A stretch of 64,000 bases of DNA from Geodermatophilus obscurus DSM 43160 (GCF_000025345.1 NC_013757.1:5208001-5272000), one strand, 5' to 3'. Positions 50,990 to 61,846 are shown, counted from the first letter of the stretch. A program made the numbers and translations. Notes: generated from the sequence alone by a model not told the origin.

Positions 50990-51212
50990 CAGGCCTGGGC
51001 CCAGCGCAGGCCCGAGGCGGCGCCCGGCGACGGGTCCCCGAGGATCGGGGACGGCACCGGGCCGGGGTGGACCGGTCGCGGGGCCCCGGAGGGTCCCCGA
51101 CCGGGACACGGGCAGCGGCTCCGAGGCGGTCGGGGACGGCACCTGGCCGTGGTGCGGTCCGGAGGACCGCGATGTCACCGTGGTGCGGTCCGGTAGGACC
51201 GCGGTGTCACCG
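50990..51212. repeat. Cluster of short repeats, including tandem hairpin units after glpD
   Basis: A 31-base unit at 51150-51180 and a 32-base unit at 51181-51212 are near-identical; each holds GCGGTCC..GGACCGC and ends TGTCACCG. Further left, TCGGGGACGGCACC occurs twice (about 51046 and 51130). The last unit touches the glpD stop codon, so on the minus strand the hairpins can act as tandem terminators. Confidence 0.75.
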
Positions 51213-52940
51213 TCAGACGAGTGCGCGCCCGACGGCGACGGCGCGGGTGTCGGGGGCGGCGATCCGCACCGCGTCGGCGGCCTGGTCGTCGGCGGCCTCC
51301 TGCGAGCGGCGCTCGGCCTCGACCCGGGCCCGGTAGCTGTCGACCTCGTTGCGGATCCGCGCCTCGTCCCAGCCCAGGACGCCGGCCACCGCCCGCGCGA
51401 CCGGCTCGGCGGACTCCACGCCCCGGTGCGGCGTCTCGATCGAGATGCGGGTGCGCCGGGCCAGCAGGTCGTCGAGGTGCAGCGCACCCTCGTGCGAGGC
51501 GCCCCACACCATCTCGACCATCAGGTACTCCTCCGCCCCGGACACCGGCTCCAGCAGGGAGCGGTCGTCGGCGGCCAGCCCGAGCACCTCGGGGGTCTCC
51601 GAGCCGTAGCGGTTGAGCAGGTGCTCGGCACGGAAGTGCGGGATGCCCCAGCGCTCGCTGAGCCCGTGCAGCTGGTTGACCATCGCGTGGTAGCCCTCGG
51701 CGCCGACCAGCGGGATGTTCTCGGTGACGCTCGGCGGCACCGAGCGGGTGACGTCGTCGGCGACGGCGTCCACCGCGTCGGCGGCCATCGGCCGGTAGGT
51801 CGTGTACTTGCCACCGGCCACCGCCACCACACCGGGCATCGGCCGGGCGACCGCGTGCTCGCGGGAGAGCTGGCTGGTGACCTCCGACTCGCCGGCCAGC
51901 AGCGGGCGCAGCCCGGCGTAGACGCCGGTGATGTCGTCGTGGCTGAGCGGGACGGCGAGCACCTGGTTGACGTGCTCGAGGATGTAGTCGATGTCGGCCC
52001 GCGACGCGGCCGGGTGGGCCTTGTCGAGGTCCCAGTCGGTGTCCGTCGTCCCGACGATCCAGTGGCTGCCCCAGGGGATGACGAACAGCACCGACTTCTC
52101 GGTGCGCAGGATCAGCCCCGTCTCGCCGTTGATGCGGTCGCGCGGCACGACGATGTGCACGCCCTTGCTGGCGCGCACGTGGAAGCGGCCGCGCCCGCCG
52201 ACGAGGGTCTGGATGTCGTCGGTCCACACGCCGGTGGCGTTGACCACGACCTCGGCCTGCACGTCGACCTCGCGCCCGGTCTCGACGTCGCGGACCCGCA
52301 CACCGGTGACCCGGCCGCCGGCGTGGTGGAACTTCACGACCTCGGCGGAGTTGAGGACGGTCGCGCCGTAGGCGGCGGCGGTGCGCGCGACGCTGAGGGT
52401 GTGCCGGGCGTCGTCGGCCTGGGCGTCGTAGTAGCGGACGGCGCCGACCAGGGCGTCGGGCTTGAGCGCGGGGAAGAGCTTGCGCGCGCCGGTCCGGGTC
52501 AGGTGCCGCTGCGGGGGCAGCGGGGTCGACAGCGCGCCGACGCGGGCCAGCCCGTCGTAGAGGGTGAGCCCCGCGGTCACGTACGGCCGTTCCCAGTGGC
52601 GGGTGAGCGGGTAGAGGAACGGCACCGGCTTGACCAGGTGCGGGGCCAGCCGGGTGACGCTCAGGTCGCGCTCGTGGAGGGCCTCGCGCACCAGGCCGAA
52701 GTCGAAGGACTCCAGGTAGCGCAGCCCGCCGTGGAACAGCTTGGACGAGCGGGAGGACGTGCCGCTGGCGAAGTCACGGGCCTCGACCAGCGCCGTGCGC
52801 AGGCCGCGGGTCGCCGCGTCGAGGGCGACGCCGGCACCGGTGACCCCGCCGCCGACGACGAGGACCTCGAACGGCTGCTCGGCCAACTCGGCCCAGGCTC
52901 GTGCACGCCGCTCGGGACCGAGGGCGGGGACTACGGGCAT
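51213..52940 (-). CDS. glpD: Aerobic glycerol-3-phosphate dehydrogenase
   Basis: 575 residues from ATG 52940 with AGGAGGAG six bases upstream. FAD-binding N-terminus [20 protein letters not shown] (about residues 29-48), then [50 protein letters not shown] and GTTDTDWD; C-terminal helical GlpD domain. It oxidises glycerol-3-phosphate to dihydroxyacetone phosphate and passes electrons to quinone at the membrane face. Divergent from the IclR regulator; the shared 111-base gap holds the operator-like motif. Tandem hairpins follow its stop. Confidence 0.94.
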   Translation of the reverse strand: MPVVPALGPERRARAWAELAEQPFEVLVVGGGVTGAGVALDAATRGLRTALVEARDFASGTSSRSSKLFHGGLRYLESFDFGLVREALHERDLSVTRLAPHLVKPVPFLYPLTRHWERPYVTAGLTLYDGLARVGALSTPLPPQRHLTRTGARKLFPALKPDALVGAVRYYDAQADDARHTLSVARTAAAYGATVLNSAEVVKFHHAGGRVTGVRVRDVETGREVDVQAEVVVNATGVWTDDIQTLVGGRGRFHVRASKGVHIVVPRDRINGETGLILRTEKSVLFVIPWGSHWIVGTTDTDWDLDKAHPAASRADIDYILEHVNQVLAVPLSHDDITGVYAGLRPLLAGESEVTSQLSREHAVARPMPGVVAVAGGKYTTYRPMAADAVDAVADDVTRSVPPSVTENIPLVGAEGYHAMVNQLHGLSERWGIPHFRAEHLLNRYGSETPEVLGLAADDRSLLEPVSGAEEYLMVEMVWGASHEGALHLDDLLARRTRISIETPHRGVESAEPVARAVAGVLGWDEARIRNEVDSYRARVEAERRSQEAADDQAADAVRIAAPDTRAVAVGRALV

Positions 52941-53010
52941 GCCGACTCCTCCTGCAGGAACTGCTCCGTCTCAACGGTAGGCCGGTGCTGCAGGCCGGTC
53001 GACGTCGCTC

Positions 53011-53043
53011 GTTCGACATCGTCGTACACGCAGGGCCTAGGGT
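53011..53043 (+). promoter_or_regulatory. glp operator-like site overlapping the iclR promoter
   Basis: GTTCGACATCGTCGTAC (53011-53027) repeats upstream of glpF with 16 of 17 bases identical. It covers TCGACA (53013-53018), a -35-like hexamer; TAGGGT (53038-53043) is the -10, eight bases before GTG 53052, so the transcript would be leaderless. Occupancy would block iclR and could also affect divergent glpD. Confidence 0.65.
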
Positions 53044-53051
53044 GACCGGCC

Positions 53052-53804
53052 GTGCCCGGCACCGTGCAGTCCATCGAACGCGCCGCCACCCTGCTGCACG
53101 CCATCGTCGAGTCCGGCGGTCAGATGGGCGTGACCGAGCTCGCGGCCGCCGTCGGGCTGCCCAAGACGACGACCCACGGCCTGCTGCGCACGCTGCTGTC
53201 GGTGGGCTTCGTCGAGCAGGACCCGCGCACCGGCCGGTACGCGCTCGGTGCCGGCCTGCTGGGCCTGGGCTCGCACTACCTCGACGCCAACGAGTTGCGG
53301 TCCCGGGCGTCGAACTGGGCCGACTCGCTGGCCGCCCGCAGCGGGTTCGCCGTCCGGCTGGGAACGCCGGCCGGCCTGCAGGTCGTCGTCGTCCACCACG
53401 TCTTCCGGCCCGACGACTCACCGCAGGAGCTGGAGGTCGGGTCGGTGCTGCCCGCGCACGCGACCGCGGTCGGGAAGGTGCTGCTGGCCAGCCGGCCCGC
53501 GCTGGCCCGGGCGCTGGCCGACGCCCGGCTCGAGGCGCTCACCCCGCGCACCGTCGTCGAACCGGCGGCGCTGCTGGCCGAGCTGCAGACCGCCCGCGCC
53601 CGCGGCTGGGCCGAGCAGCTCGGCGAGTACCGGCTGGGCGTGGGCGGGATGGCCGCGCCGGTGCACGGCCCGGGCGGCCTGGTGGTCGGGGCCCTGGGCG
53701 TCAGCGGCCCGGTCGAGGAGCTGTTCGCGAAGGGGGCGCGGCCGGCGCTGCGGACGATGGTCGTCGAGGCCGCGGCCGCCGTCTCGCGAGAGCTGCTGGC
53801 ATGA
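53052..53804 (+). CDS. IclR-family regulator of the glycerol genes (GylR-like)
   Basis: 250 residues from GTG 53052. The N-terminal winged helix (about residues 5-65) reads [43 protein letters not shown] in pieces, followed by the IclR effector domain (about 75-245) with [14 protein letters not shown] and [23 protein letters not shown]. In Streptomyces the related GylR represses glycerol genes. Its gene overlaps glpK1 by ATGA, and the site in its promoter recurs before glpF, so it is the probable regulator of all five glp genes here. The effector (glycerol or glycerol-3-phosphate) is an inference. Confidence 0.9.
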   Translation: MPGTVQSIERAATLLHAIVESGGQMGVTELAAAVGLPKTTTHGLLRTLLSVGFVEQDPRTGRYALGAGLLGLGSHYLDANELRSRASNWADSLAARSGFAVRLGTPAGLQVVVVHHVFRPDDSPQELEVGSVLPAHATAVGKVLLASRPALARALADARLEALTPRTVVEPAALLAELQTARARGWAEQLGEYRLGVGGMAAPVHGPGGLVVGALGVSGPVEELFAKGARPALRTMVVEAAAAVSRELLA

Positions 53805-55309
53805 CCGAGCGGTACGTGCTCGCGGTGGACCAGGGGACCACCTCGACCCGGTCGATCGTGTTCGACCGCGCCGGCCGGCTGGTCGCGGTCCGCCAGCGCG
53901 AGCACCGGCAGCACTTCCCGCGGCCGGGCTGGGTCGAGCACGACCCGGAGGAGATCTGGGCGAACACGCAGCTCACCGCCGCGCAGGCGCTGCGCGACGT
54001 GGCCGGCGCACCCGGGCAGGTGGTGGCGCTGGGCATCGCCAACCAGCGGGAGACGACGGTGGTCTGGGACCGCGCCACCGGCCGGCCGCTGGTGCGCGCA
54101 CTGGTCTGGCAGGACACCCGCACCGGGCCGCTGGTGGAGCAGCTGGCCGCCCGGCCGGAGGCCGCGATCGTGCGCGAGCGCACCGGGCTGGAGCTGGCCG
54201 GGTACTTCGCCGGCCCGCGGCTGCGCTGGGTGCTCGACGCCGTCCCCGGCGCGCGGGCGCGGGCCGAACGCGGGGAGCTGCTGTTCGGCACGATGGAGAG
54301 CTGGCTGGTCTGGAACCTCACCGGGGGGACCGACGGCGGGGTGCACGTCACCGACGTCACCAACGCCAGCCGGACCCTGCTCATGGACGTGCGCCGCTGC
54401 TGCTGGGATCCCGACCTGCTCGACTTCTTCGGCGTCCCCGCGGCGATGCTGCCGGAGATCCGCCCGTCGGTCGGCGTGCTGGGCACCGCGAGCGCCCTGC
54501 CGGTGCCGCTGCCCATCAGCGGGGCGCTCGGTGACCAGCAGGCGGCGCTGTTCGGGCAGACCTGCTTCGCGCCCGGCGAGGCCAAGTGCACCTACGGCAC
54601 CGGCAGCTTCCTGCTGCAGAACACCGGCACCGGCCTGGTGCGCTCCCGGCACGGGCTGATCAGCACGGTGGCCTACCAGCTGGCGGGGGAGCCGGTCCAC
54701 TACGCGCTGGAGGGCTCGATCGCCGTCACCGGCGCCCTGGTGCAGTGGCTGCGCGACAGCCTCGGGCTGATCGGCTCGGCGGCCGAGGTGGAGACCCTCG
54801 CCCGCACCGTCTCGGACAACGGCGGGTGCTACATCGTCCCGGCGTTCTCCGGGCTGCTCGCCCCGCACTGGGAGGGCCGCGCGCGCGGGCTGGTCGCCGG
54901 CCTGACCTCCTACGTCACCAAGGGCCACCTGGCCCGGGCGGTGCTGGAGGCGACCGGGTGGCAGACGCGGGACGTCGTCCGGGCAATGGACGCCGACTCC
55001 GGCCTGCCGATGGAGGCGCTGCGCGTGGACGGCGGGATGACCACCAACAACCTGCTGATGCAGTTCCTGGCCGACGTGCTCGGCAGCCCGGTGGTGCGTC
55101 CGATGGTGGGGGAGACGGTCTCCCTGGGCGCGGCCTACGCGGCGGGGCTCGCCGTCGGGGTGTGGTCGGACACCGGAGCGCTGCGGCGCAACTGGCACCG
55201 CTCGGCGCAGTGGGTGCCCGACCCGGGCCGGGTCGCCGCGCTGGACGCCGTCTATCCGGAGTGGGAGCGCGCGGTGCAGCTGAGCATCGCCTGGGGCGAG
55301 CGGCGCTGA
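53801..55309 (+). CDS. glpK: Glycerol kinase 1
   Basis: 502 residues from ATG 53801, overlapping the iclR stop. FGGY kinase motifs: [106 protein letters not shown]. It phosphorylates glycerol to glycerol-3-phosphate for GlpD. Co-expressed with the regulator. A second, more canonical glycerol kinase lies 0.9 kb downstream; the two share most motifs but differ in loops (for example the segment after WQDTRT is shorter here), so they are old paralogues. Confidence 0.92.
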   Translation: MTERYVLAVDQGTTSTRSIVFDRAGRLVAVRQREHRQHFPRPGWVEHDPEEIWANTQLTAAQALRDVAGAPGQVVALGIANQRETTVVWDRATGRPLVRALVWQDTRTGPLVEQLAARPEAAIVRERTGLELAGYFAGPRLRWVLDAVPGARARAERGELLFGTMESWLVWNLTGGTDGGVHVTDVTNASRTLLMDVRRCCWDPDLLDFFGVPAAMLPEIRPSVGVLGTASALPVPLPISGALGDQQAALFGQTCFAPGEAKCTYGTGSFLLQNTGTGLVRSRHGLISTVAYQLAGEPVHYALEGSIAVTGALVQWLRDSLGLIGSAAEVETLARTVSDNGGCYIVPAFSGLLAPHWEGRARGLVAGLTSYVTKGHLARAVLEATGWQTRDVVRAMDADSGLPMEALRVDGGMTTNNLLMQFLADVLGSPVVRPMVGETVSLGAAYAAGLAVGVWSDTGALRRNWHRSAQWVPDPGRVAALDAVYPEWERAVQLSIAWGERR

Positions 55310-55321
55310 CCGGGTCGGGTT

Positions 55322-55376
55322 GTCCGACATCGTCGTACGGACCCCGTTGTCCGCCTCCCACCTGTGTGAATAGCGT
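55322..55376 (+). promoter_or_regulatory. glpF promoter with upstream glp operator-like site
   Basis: GTCCGACATCGTCGTAC at 55322-55338 (second copy of the motif at 53011), framed by GTCCG and CGGAC. Promoter TTGTCC (55347-55352), 18-base spacer, TAGCGT (55371-55376). The glpF start codon is 82 bases further on. Confidence 0.65.
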
Positions 55377-55458
55377 CACCCGCCCCGGCCGTCGTCCGGG
55401 CGGGGCCGATCGGGCGCCGCTCCGGGGCCCACGCATCAACGGTGATGAGGAGCAGCGC

Positions 55459-56181
55459 ATGAGCCTGTGGACAGTCTTCGGCAGCGAGGTCGTCGGGACC
55501 GGCGTCCTGATACTCCTCGGCGTCGGGGTGGTCGCCAACGTCGTCCTCCCGGGGACGTACGGCAACGGGGCCAACTGGCTGCTCATCAACTTCGGCTGGG
55601 GCATCGCCGTGTTCGCCGGCGTCTACGCCGGCGCGAGCTCCGGGGCGCACATCAACCCAGCGGTCACCCTGGGCCTCGCGGTGAGCGGCGCGGACGAGTA
55701 CGCGCCGGGCGTGCCCATCACCCTGGCGTCGTCCCTCGTCTACGTCATCGGACAGCTGATCGGCGCGTTCCTCGGCGCCGTCGTCGCCTGGCTGGCCTAC
55801 CGGGCGCACTACGACGCGGCGACCGAGCCGGTGCTCGGCACCTTCTCCACCGGGCCGGCCATCAAGAGCACCGCGGACAACGTGATGACCGAGGTCGTCG
55901 GCACGTTCGTCCTCGTCTACATCATCCTGCGCTTCGGGGACACGCCCAGCGAGCTCGGACCGCTCGCGGTGGCCCTGCTCGTCGTCGGCATCGGCGCCTC
56001 CCTCGGCGGGCCGACCGGCTACGCCATCAACCCCGCTCGCGACCTGGGCCCACGCATCGCGCACGCGGTGCTGCCGATCCGCGGCAAGGGGGACAGCAAC
56101 TGGGGCTACGCCTGGGTGCCGATCGTCGGACCGCTGATCGGCGCCACCCTGGGCGGCCTGCTCTCGCGGGTCCCCCTCTGA
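55459..56181 (+). CDS. glpF: Glycerol uptake facilitator (aquaglyceroporin)
   Basis: 240 residues from ATG 55459 (AGGAGCAG SD). MIP family with six membrane helices. The two NPA boxes are [12 protein letters not shown] (about residues 66-77) and [15 protein letters not shown] (about 188-202); Asp after the second NPAR is the glycerol-channel hallmark. It conducts glycerol across the membrane for the kinase. It precedes glpK2 by 53 bases and is probably co-transcribed with it. Confidence 0.94.
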   Translation: MSLWTVFGSEVVGTGVLILLGVGVVANVVLPGTYGNGANWLLINFGWGIAVFAGVYAGASSGAHINPAVTLGLAVSGADEYAPGVPITLASSLVYVIGQLIGAFLGAVVAWLAYRAHYDAATEPVLGTFSTGPAIKSTADNVMTEVVGTFVLVYIILRFGDTPSELGPLAVALLVVGIGASLGGPTGYAINPARDLGPRIAHAVLPIRGKGDSNWGYAWVPIVGPLIGATLGGLLSRVPL

Positions 56182-56234
56182 CCGGCCTTCCGCGAGACCC
56201 TGCACACCACCGCAACGACGCGAGAGGAACACCC

Positions 56235-57752
56235 GTGAGCCAGTACGTGGCAGCCATCGACCAGGGGACCACGAGCACCCGATGCATGATTTTCGACCAC
56301 GACGGCGCCGTGGTCTCGGTCGGGCAGAAGGAGCACCAGCAAATCTTCCCGCGCGCCGGGTGGGTCGAGCACGACCCCGACGAGATCTGGACCAACACCC
56401 GCGAGGTGGTGGGCCAGGCGCTCGCCCGCGGCAACGTCGGGCACTCGGACGTGGTCGCCGTCGGCATCACCAACCAGCGCGAGACCACCGTCGTGTGGGA
56501 CCGGAACACCGGCCGGCCGGTCTACAACGCGATCGTCTGGCAGGACACCCGCACCACGGCGATCGTCGAGCAGCTCGGCGCCCTCGGCGGCGGCGCCGAC
56601 CGGTACAAGGACAAGGTCGGCCTGCCGCTGGCCACCTACTTCGCCGGGCCCAAGGTGCGCTGGATCCTCGACAACGTCGACGGCGCCCGGGAGCGGGCCG
56701 AGCGCGGTGAGCTGCTCATGGGCACCATCGACTCCTGGCTGATCTGGAACATGACCGGCGGGGCCGACGGCGGGCTGCACCTCACCGACGTCTCCAACGC
56801 CTCCCGCACGATGCTCATGGACTACCGGACGCTGGCCTGGGACGCCGACATCGCCGAGGAGATGGGCATCCCGACGTCCATGCTCCCGGAGATCCGGTCC
56901 AACTCCGAGGAGTACGGCCGGGGCCGCAAGGCCGGCTTCCTCGCCGGGGTGCCGATCGCCGGCTCGCTCGGCGACCAGCAGGCGGCCACCTTCGGCCAGG
57001 TCTGCTTCACCAAGGGCATGGCCAAGAACACCTACGGCACCGGCAACTTCATGCTGCTCAACACCGGCGAGGAGGCCGTCCCGTCGCAGAACGGCCTGCT
57101 CACGACGCTGTGCTACCAGCTCGGCGACGGCAAGCCGGTGTACGCCCTGGAGGGCTCGATCGCGGTCACCGGGTCGCTGGTGCAGTGGGTCCGGGACAAC
57201 CTCGGGATGATCTCGAGCGCCCCGGAGATCGAGGACCAGGCCCGCTCGGTCGAGGACAACGGCGGCGCGTACTTCGTGCCCGCCTTCTCCGGGCTCTTCG
57301 CGCCGCACTGGCGCTCCGACGCCCGCGGCGCCATCGTCGGACTCACCCGGTACGTCAACAAGGGGCACCTGGCCCGGGCGGTGCTCGAGGCGACGGCGTA
57401 CCAGACCCGCGAGGTGCTCGACGCGATGAACGCCGACTCCGGGGTCGACCTCACCGAGCTGCGGGTGGACGGCGGCATGGTCGGCAACGAGCTGCTCATG
57501 CAGTTCCAGGCCGACATCCTCGACGTCCCGGTGATCCGGCCGCAGATCGCCGAGACGACGGCGCTGGGCGCCGCCTACGCCGCCGGGCTCGCCGTCGGCT
57601 TCTGGTCCGACCTCGACGAGCTGACCGCCAAGTGGGCCGAGGACAAGCGCTGGGAGCCGCAGATGCCGGCCGAGGAGCGGGAGCGCAACTACCGCAACTG
57701 GCAGAAGGCGGTCACCAAGAGCCTCGACTGGGTCGACGAGGACGTGAAGTAG
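56235..57752 (+). CDS. glpK: Glycerol kinase 2
   Basis: 505 residues from GTG 56235 with GAGAGGA upstream. FGGY motifs: [63 protein letters not shown] [86 protein letters not shown]. This is the full canonical glycerol kinase and, being behind glpF, probably the main catabolic enzyme. A strong bidirectional hairpin follows. Confidence 0.94.
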   Translation: MSQYVAAIDQGTTSTRCMIFDHDGAVVSVGQKEHQQIFPRAGWVEHDPDEIWTNTREVVGQALARGNVGHSDVVAVGITNQRETTVVWDRNTGRPVYNAIVWQDTRTTAIVEQLGALGGGADRYKDKVGLPLATYFAGPKVRWILDNVDGARERAERGELLMGTIDSWLIWNMTGGADGGLHLTDVSNASRTMLMDYRTLAWDADIAEEMGIPTSMLPEIRSNSEEYGRGRKAGFLAGVPIAGSLGDQQAATFGQVCFTKGMAKNTYGTGNFMLLNTGEEAVPSQNGLLTTLCYQLGDGKPVYALEGSIAVTGSLVQWVRDNLGMISSAPEIEDQARSVEDNGGAYFVPAFSGLFAPHWRSDARGAIVGLTRYVNKGHLARAVLEATAYQTREVLDAMNADSGVDLTELRVDGGMVGNELLMQFQADILDVPVIRPQIAETTALGAAYAAGLAVGFWSDLDELTAKWAEDKRWEPQMPAEERERNYRNWQKAVTKSLDWVDEDVK

Positions 57753-57769
57753 GGGCCCGGCCTCCCCGT

Positions 57770-57826
57770 GATCGCCGGCGGGTGGTCGTCCTCGACGGCG
57801 TGTCGAGCGACCACCCGCCGGTGATC
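57770..57826. terminator. Bidirectional terminator between glpK2 and pgm
   Basis: Long stem: CGGCGGGTGGTCG pairs perfectly with CGACCACCCGCCG, extended outward by GATC pairs and inward by CTCGAC/GTCGAG, closing a 5-nt loop. It lies between two converging genes. Confidence 0.88.
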
Positions 57827-57836
57827 GCCGCTCGGG

Positions 57837-59471
57837 TCAGCCCCCGAGCGCGGCGGTGACGACGGCCTTGGCCTCCTGCTGCACCTGCGCCAGGTGCTCG
57901 GGTCCCTTGAAGGACTCCGCGTAGACCTTGTAGACGTCCTCGGTGCCCGAGGGGCGGGCGGCGAACCAGGCGTTCCCCGTGGTCACCTTGAGCCCGCCGA
58001 TCGCCGCGTCGTTGCCCGGCGCCCGGGTGAGCTTGGCGGTGATCGGCTCACCGGCCAGCTCGGTCGCCGTCACGTCCTCGGGGGAGAGCTTGCCCAGCGC
58101 GGCCTTCTGCTCGCGGGTCGCCGGCGCGTCGATGCGGGCGTAGGCCGACTCCCCGTACCGGGCGGTCAGCTCCGCGTGCAGCTGGGACGGCGAGCTGCCG
58201 GTGACCGCCTGGATCTCGCTGGCCAGCAGCGCCAGCAGGATGCCGTCCTTGTCCGTCGTCCACACCCCGCCGTCCCGCCGCAGGAACGACGCCCCGGCGG
58301 ACTCCTCGCCGCCGAAGCCGACCGACCCGTCGAGCAGGCCGGGCACGAACCACTTGAAGCCGACCGGCACCTCGACCAGCCGCCGGCCCAGCCCGCCGAC
58401 CACCCGGTCGATGAGGGACGACGACACCAGCGTCTTGCCGACCGCGACCTCGGCGCCCCACTCCGGCCGGTGGGCGAACAGGTAGGAGATCGCCACGGCG
58501 AGGAAGTGGTTGGGGTTCATCAGGCCGGCGTCGGGGGTGACGATGCCGTGCCGGTCGGCGTCGGCGTCGTTGCCGGTGGCGATCTGGAACTGCTCGCGCT
58601 TGCCGATCAGGGAGGCCATGGCCGACGGCGAGGAGCAGTCCATGCGGATCTTGCCGTCCCAGTCCAGCGTCATGAACCGCCAGGTCGGGTCGACCAGCGG
58701 GTTGACGACGGTCAGGTCGAGGCGGTGCCGCTCGGCGATGGCCCCCCAGTAGTCGACGCTGGCGCCGCCCAGCGGGTCGGCGCCGATGCGCACGCCGGCG
58801 TCGCGGACCGCATCGAGGTCGAGCACCGACGGCAGGTCCTCGACGTAGTCGCCGAGGAAGTGGTGCGGCTGCGCGGCGGCCCGGGCGCGGGCGAACGGGA
58901 TTCGCTGCACGCCCTTGAGGTCGTCCTGCAGCAGCTCGTTGGCGCGGGCGGCGATGACCTTGGTCGCGTCGGTGTCGGCCGGGCCGCCGTTGGGCGGGTT
59001 GTACTTGAAGCCGCCGTCGCGGGGCGGGTTGTGCGAGGGGGTGACGATGATGCCGTCGGCCAGGCCGGAGGTCTTCCCCCGGTTGGCCCGCAGGATGGCG
59101 TGGCTGACCGCCGGCGTGGGCGTGTACCGGTCGGCGGCGTCGACCAGCACGGTCACGTCGTTGGCGACCAGCACCTCCAGCGCCGAGGCCCAGGCCGGCT
59201 CGGACAGGGCGTGGGTGTCGCGGCCGATGAACAGCGGCCCGTCGTAACCCTGGGCGGCGCGGTACTCGCAGATGGCCTGCGTGGTGGCGACGATGTGCGC
59301 CTCGTTGAACGCGCGGTCGAACGCCGACCCGCGGTGCCCGGACGTCCCGAAGGCGACCTGCTGGGCCGGGTCGGCCGGGTCCGGCTCGAGCGTGTAGTAC
59401 GCGGTGACCAGCGAGGCGACGTCGACCAGATCGCTGGGGGCAGCCGGGTGTCCGGCGCGGGGGTCGGTCAT
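57837..59471 (-). CDS. pgm: Phosphoglucomutase (alpha-D-glucose-specific)
   Basis: 544 residues from ATG 59471. Alpha-phosphohexomutase motifs: [19 protein letters not shown], phosphoserine loop [24 protein letters not shown] (catalytic Ser), metal loop [10 protein letters not shown], sugar loop [12 protein letters not shown], and the C-terminal [16 protein letters not shown]. It interconverts glucose-1-phosphate and glucose-6-phosphate, linking glgC and otsA substrates. Length is that of the long Pgm type. The ATG used here follows an in-frame upstream ATG at 59492 that is less likely because MTDPRAG is a typical start. Confidence 0.94.
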   Translation of the reverse strand: MTDPRAGHPAAPSDLVDVASLVTAYYTLEPDPADPAQQVAFGTSGHRGSAFDRAFNEAHIVATTQAICEYRAAQGYDGPLFIGRDTHALSEPAWASALEVLVANDVTVLVDAADRYTPTPAVSHAILRANRGKTSGLADGIIVTPSHNPPRDGGFKYNPPNGGPADTDATKVIAARANELLQDDLKGVQRIPFARARAAAQPHHFLGDYVEDLPSVLDLDAVRDAGVRIGADPLGGASVDYWGAIAERHRLDLTVVNPLVDPTWRFMTLDWDGKIRMDCSSPSAMASLIGKREQFQIATGNDADADRHGIVTPDAGLMNPNHFLAVAISYLFAHRPEWGAEVAVGKTLVSSSLIDRVVGGLGRRLVEVPVGFKWFVPGLLDGSVGFGGEESAGASFLRRDGGVWTTDKDGILLALLASEIQAVTGSSPSQLHAELTARYGESAYARIDAPATREQKAALGKLSPEDVTATELAGEPITAKLTRAPGNDAAIGGLKVTTGNAWFAARPSGTEDVYKVYAESFKGPEHLAQVQQEAKAVVTAALGG

Positions 59472-59540
59472 ACGCCGATCCTGGCCCTGCACCGGCCGCC
59501 CCCGCGACCCCGGCAGCGCTCCGTTCGAGCGCGTCAGCGG

Positions 59541-59960
59541 TCAGACGGAAGCGGCGAGACCGAAGGCGATGAACAGGGCGAGGAACCCCACCCCGATCCA
59601 GCCGAGCACGATGCCGGCGGTCGCCATGCCGCCGCCGGCCTCACCTCGCTCACGGATCTGGCTCTGCGCCACGTACCCGAACACCAGCGCGAGGATGCTG
59701 CCGAACCAGTACAGCCAGAGGATGCCCAGCACCATCGAGGCGATGGCGAACCCGTTGGTGGTCCGCGGTGGCGCGTACGGGTGGCCGCCGTAGGGCTGGA
59801 CGTACGCGCCGGGCCCGATCCCGGGCGGGAGCGGCGGCCCCTGGTGCCCGCCGGCCGACGGGTAGCCGCCGTACGGCACGTGCTGCTGCCCCCAGGCAGC
59901 CGGACCCGGCGTGCCGTACGGGTCGCCGGCACCGGGCTGGTGCGGACCGGGGTGTGTCAT
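59541..59960 (-). CDS. DUF4190-domain membrane protein
   Basis: 139 residues from ATG 59960 with GGAG upstream. A Pro/Gly/Tyr/Gln-rich cytoplasmic N-half (about residues 1-68) is followed by NGFAIASMVLGILWLYWFGSILALVFGYVAQSQIRERGEAGGGMATAGIVLGWIGVGFLALF in pieces: two membrane helices separated by a basic loop, the DUF4190 pattern. Widespread in actinobacteria; function unknown. The reading frame is open to 61376, but that part is shadow of the cobT gene. Same strand as pgm and cobT but well separated. Confidence 0.85.
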   Translation of the reverse strand: MTHPGPHQPGAGDPYGTPGPAAWGQQHVPYGGYPSAGGHQGPPLPPGIGPGAYVQPYGGHPYAPPRTTNGFAIASMVLGILWLYWFGSILALVFGYVAQSQIRERGEAGGGMATAGIVLGWIGVGFLALFIAFGLAASV

Positions 59961-60091
59961 CTGCTCGCTCCTGATCACTGCGTCGGTCGACCACATGGTG
60001 GCGGCCGGTGAGGGGTTCCGGGGGCGCGGCGCGCGGGCCGGCCACCCCGACTGGGGAGACCGGTTCTCGTCGGCGGGTGCGGCCGCGCCGG

Positions 60092-61846
60092 TCAGGAGTC
60101 GACGCGGGCGGTGTCCCGGCGCAGCGCCAGCCCGGCAAGGAGCAGGCCGCTCGCCAGGGCCGCGCCGACGCCCTCGCCGGCGCGCATCCGCAGGTCCAGC
60201 AGCGGTTCCCGGCCCAGGTCCCGGAGGACCAGCTCGTGCCCGCGCTCGCGGCTGCGCTGCCCGGCGAGCAGGACGGGCTGCACACCCGGCTCCAACCGCA
60301 CGGCCACGAGGGCGGCGACCGAGGTGGCGTAGCCGTCCAGCACCACGGCCGACCCGGCCGCGGCCGCACCCAGGACCACCCCGGCGAGGACGGCGAGCTC
60401 GGGGCCGCCCAGCTCGGCGAGCGCCGCCACCGGGTCCCGGGTCAGGCCCGGGGAGCTCCGCCGGGCCCGGCGCACGGCCTCGACCACCACCTGCCGCTTG
60501 CGCGCGAGGACCTCGGCGTCGGCGCCCGAGCCCAGCCCGACGGTGTCGGCCGGGTCGGCGTCGAGCAGCCCGCACGCCAGCGCCGCCGCCACGGTGGTGT
60601 TGCCGACCCCGACCTCGCCGAGGGCCACCAGCCCCGCGGCCGCCGCTGTCCCGCCCAGGTCGCGGCCGGCCTCGAGCAACCGCCGGGCGTCGTCCGGCGT
60701 CATCGCCGCCCGGTCGACCAGGTCGCCGCGCGGGTCCAGGGGCCGGGCTCCCGCCGCACCCGGGACGGGGGCGCCGGAGACCCCGGCGTCCACGACGCGC
60801 AGGTGCAGGCCCGCCGTCCGGGCGGCCGTGGCCCCCAGCGAGCTGCCCGCGACGGCCGCGCGGACCACGTCCCGCGTCACGTCGGGGGAGTAGGCCGACA
60901 CCCCGCGGCTCGCCACCGGGTGGTCGGCGGCGGCCAGCAGGAGGGTGCCGCCGGAGGTCGCGCCGCCGCCAGCCGCCACCACGCCGTCCACCGCCCGGTC
61001 CAGGACGCCGAGCGAGCCCGGCGGGGTGAGCAGCCGGTCGGCCTGGTCCCGGGCCGCGACGACCGCCTCCCGGTCCGGTGCCCGCAGGTGCGAGGTCGGG
61101 GCCGCCGGCGCCCCGGCGTCCTCGACTGGCCACCGGTCGCGCAGCACGACGTCGGACAGCGGCAGCCGCCGGGACCAGCCGGCTCGCTCCAGGCCCGGGG
61201 CGGGCGGCCGCTCGTCGGGCCAGCCCAGGCACAGCCAGCCCAGGGTCACGACGCCGTCCGGTAGGCCGAGCAGCCCGGCGAGCTCCTCGGGCCGGAACAG
61301 GGTCACCCAGCCCAGGCCCAGCCCCTCGGCCCGGGCCGTCAGCCACAGGTTCTGGATGGCTGCCGCGCAGCTCCACAGGTCGGCCTCGGGGAAGGTGGCC
61401 CGGCCCAGCACCCCGGCTGCCGGGGTGCGCCGGTCGCAGCAGACCACCACGCCGAGCGGCGCCTCGCGCACCCCCTCAAGCTGCAGGTCGAGCAGCCGGC
61501 GGGCGGCGTCCGGCTCCAGCTGCGCGGCCTGGCGCAGCCGTTCCCGGTCGGTGAGCACCGCGGCCCGGTCCCGGGTCCCGGCGTCCTGCACGACGAGGAA
61601 GCGCCACGGCTGGCTGTGCCCGACCGACGGGGCGGCGTGAGCCGCGGCCAGGACGCGCTCCAGGACGTCGCCGGGCACGGGGTCGGGCCGGAACCGCCGG
61701 ACGTCGCGGCGGGCGCCGACCACCCGGTGCAGGGCGTTCCGGACCTCCTCGCCCATCGCCCAGCCGGTGGGGTCGGCGGCGCGCTGGGACGCCGAGGTCG
61801 CGTCGCCGACCAGCGGCACCGGCCGCGGCCACTCGCTGCCGGTCAC
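60092..61846 (-). CDS. cobT: BluB-CobT fusion (DMB synthase + NaMN:DMB phosphoribosyltransferase)
   Basis: 584 residues from GTG 61846, overlapping the upstream hydrolase stop (GTGA). The N-terminal nitroreductase-like BluB domain (about residues 30-235) has VVGARRDVRRFRPDPVP, PSVGHSQPWRF and a NLWLTARAEGLGLGWVTLF segment. The C-terminal CobT domain (about 250-580) has LTPPGSLGVLDRAV, GVGNTTVAAAL and RMRAGEGVGAALA (catalytic Glu region). BluB makes 5,6-dimethylbenzimidazole from FMNH2 and O2; CobT attaches it to nicotinate mononucleotide for the lower ligand of vitamin B12. The fusion would channel DMB. No other cobalamin genes or riboswitch seen. Confidence 0.9.
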   Translation of the reverse strand: MTGSEWPRPVPLVGDATSASQRAADPTGWAMGEEVRNALHRVVGARRDVRRFRPDPVPGDVLERVLAAAHAAPSVGHSQPWRFLVVQDAGTRDRAAVLTDRERLRQAAQLEPDAARRLLDLQLEGVREAPLGVVVCCDRRTPAAGVLGRATFPEADLWSCAAAIQNLWLTARAEGLGLGWVTLFRPEELAGLLGLPDGVVTLGWLCLGWPDERPPAPGLERAGWSRRLPLSDVVLRDRWPVEDAGAPAAPTSHLRAPDREAVVAARDQADRLLTPPGSLGVLDRAVDGVVAAGGGATSGGTLLLAAADHPVASRGVSAYSPDVTRDVVRAAVAGSSLGATAARTAGLHLRVVDAGVSGAPVPGAAGARPLDPRGDLVDRAAMTPDDARRLLEAGRDLGGTAAAAGLVALGEVGVGNTTVAAALACGLLDADPADTVGLGSGADAEVLARKRQVVVEAVRRARRSSPGLTRDPVAALAELGGPELAVLAGVVLGAAAAGSAVVLDGYATSVAALVAVRLEPGVQPVLLAGQRSRERGHELVLRDLGREPLLDLRMRAGEGVGAALASGLLLAGLALRRDTARVDS

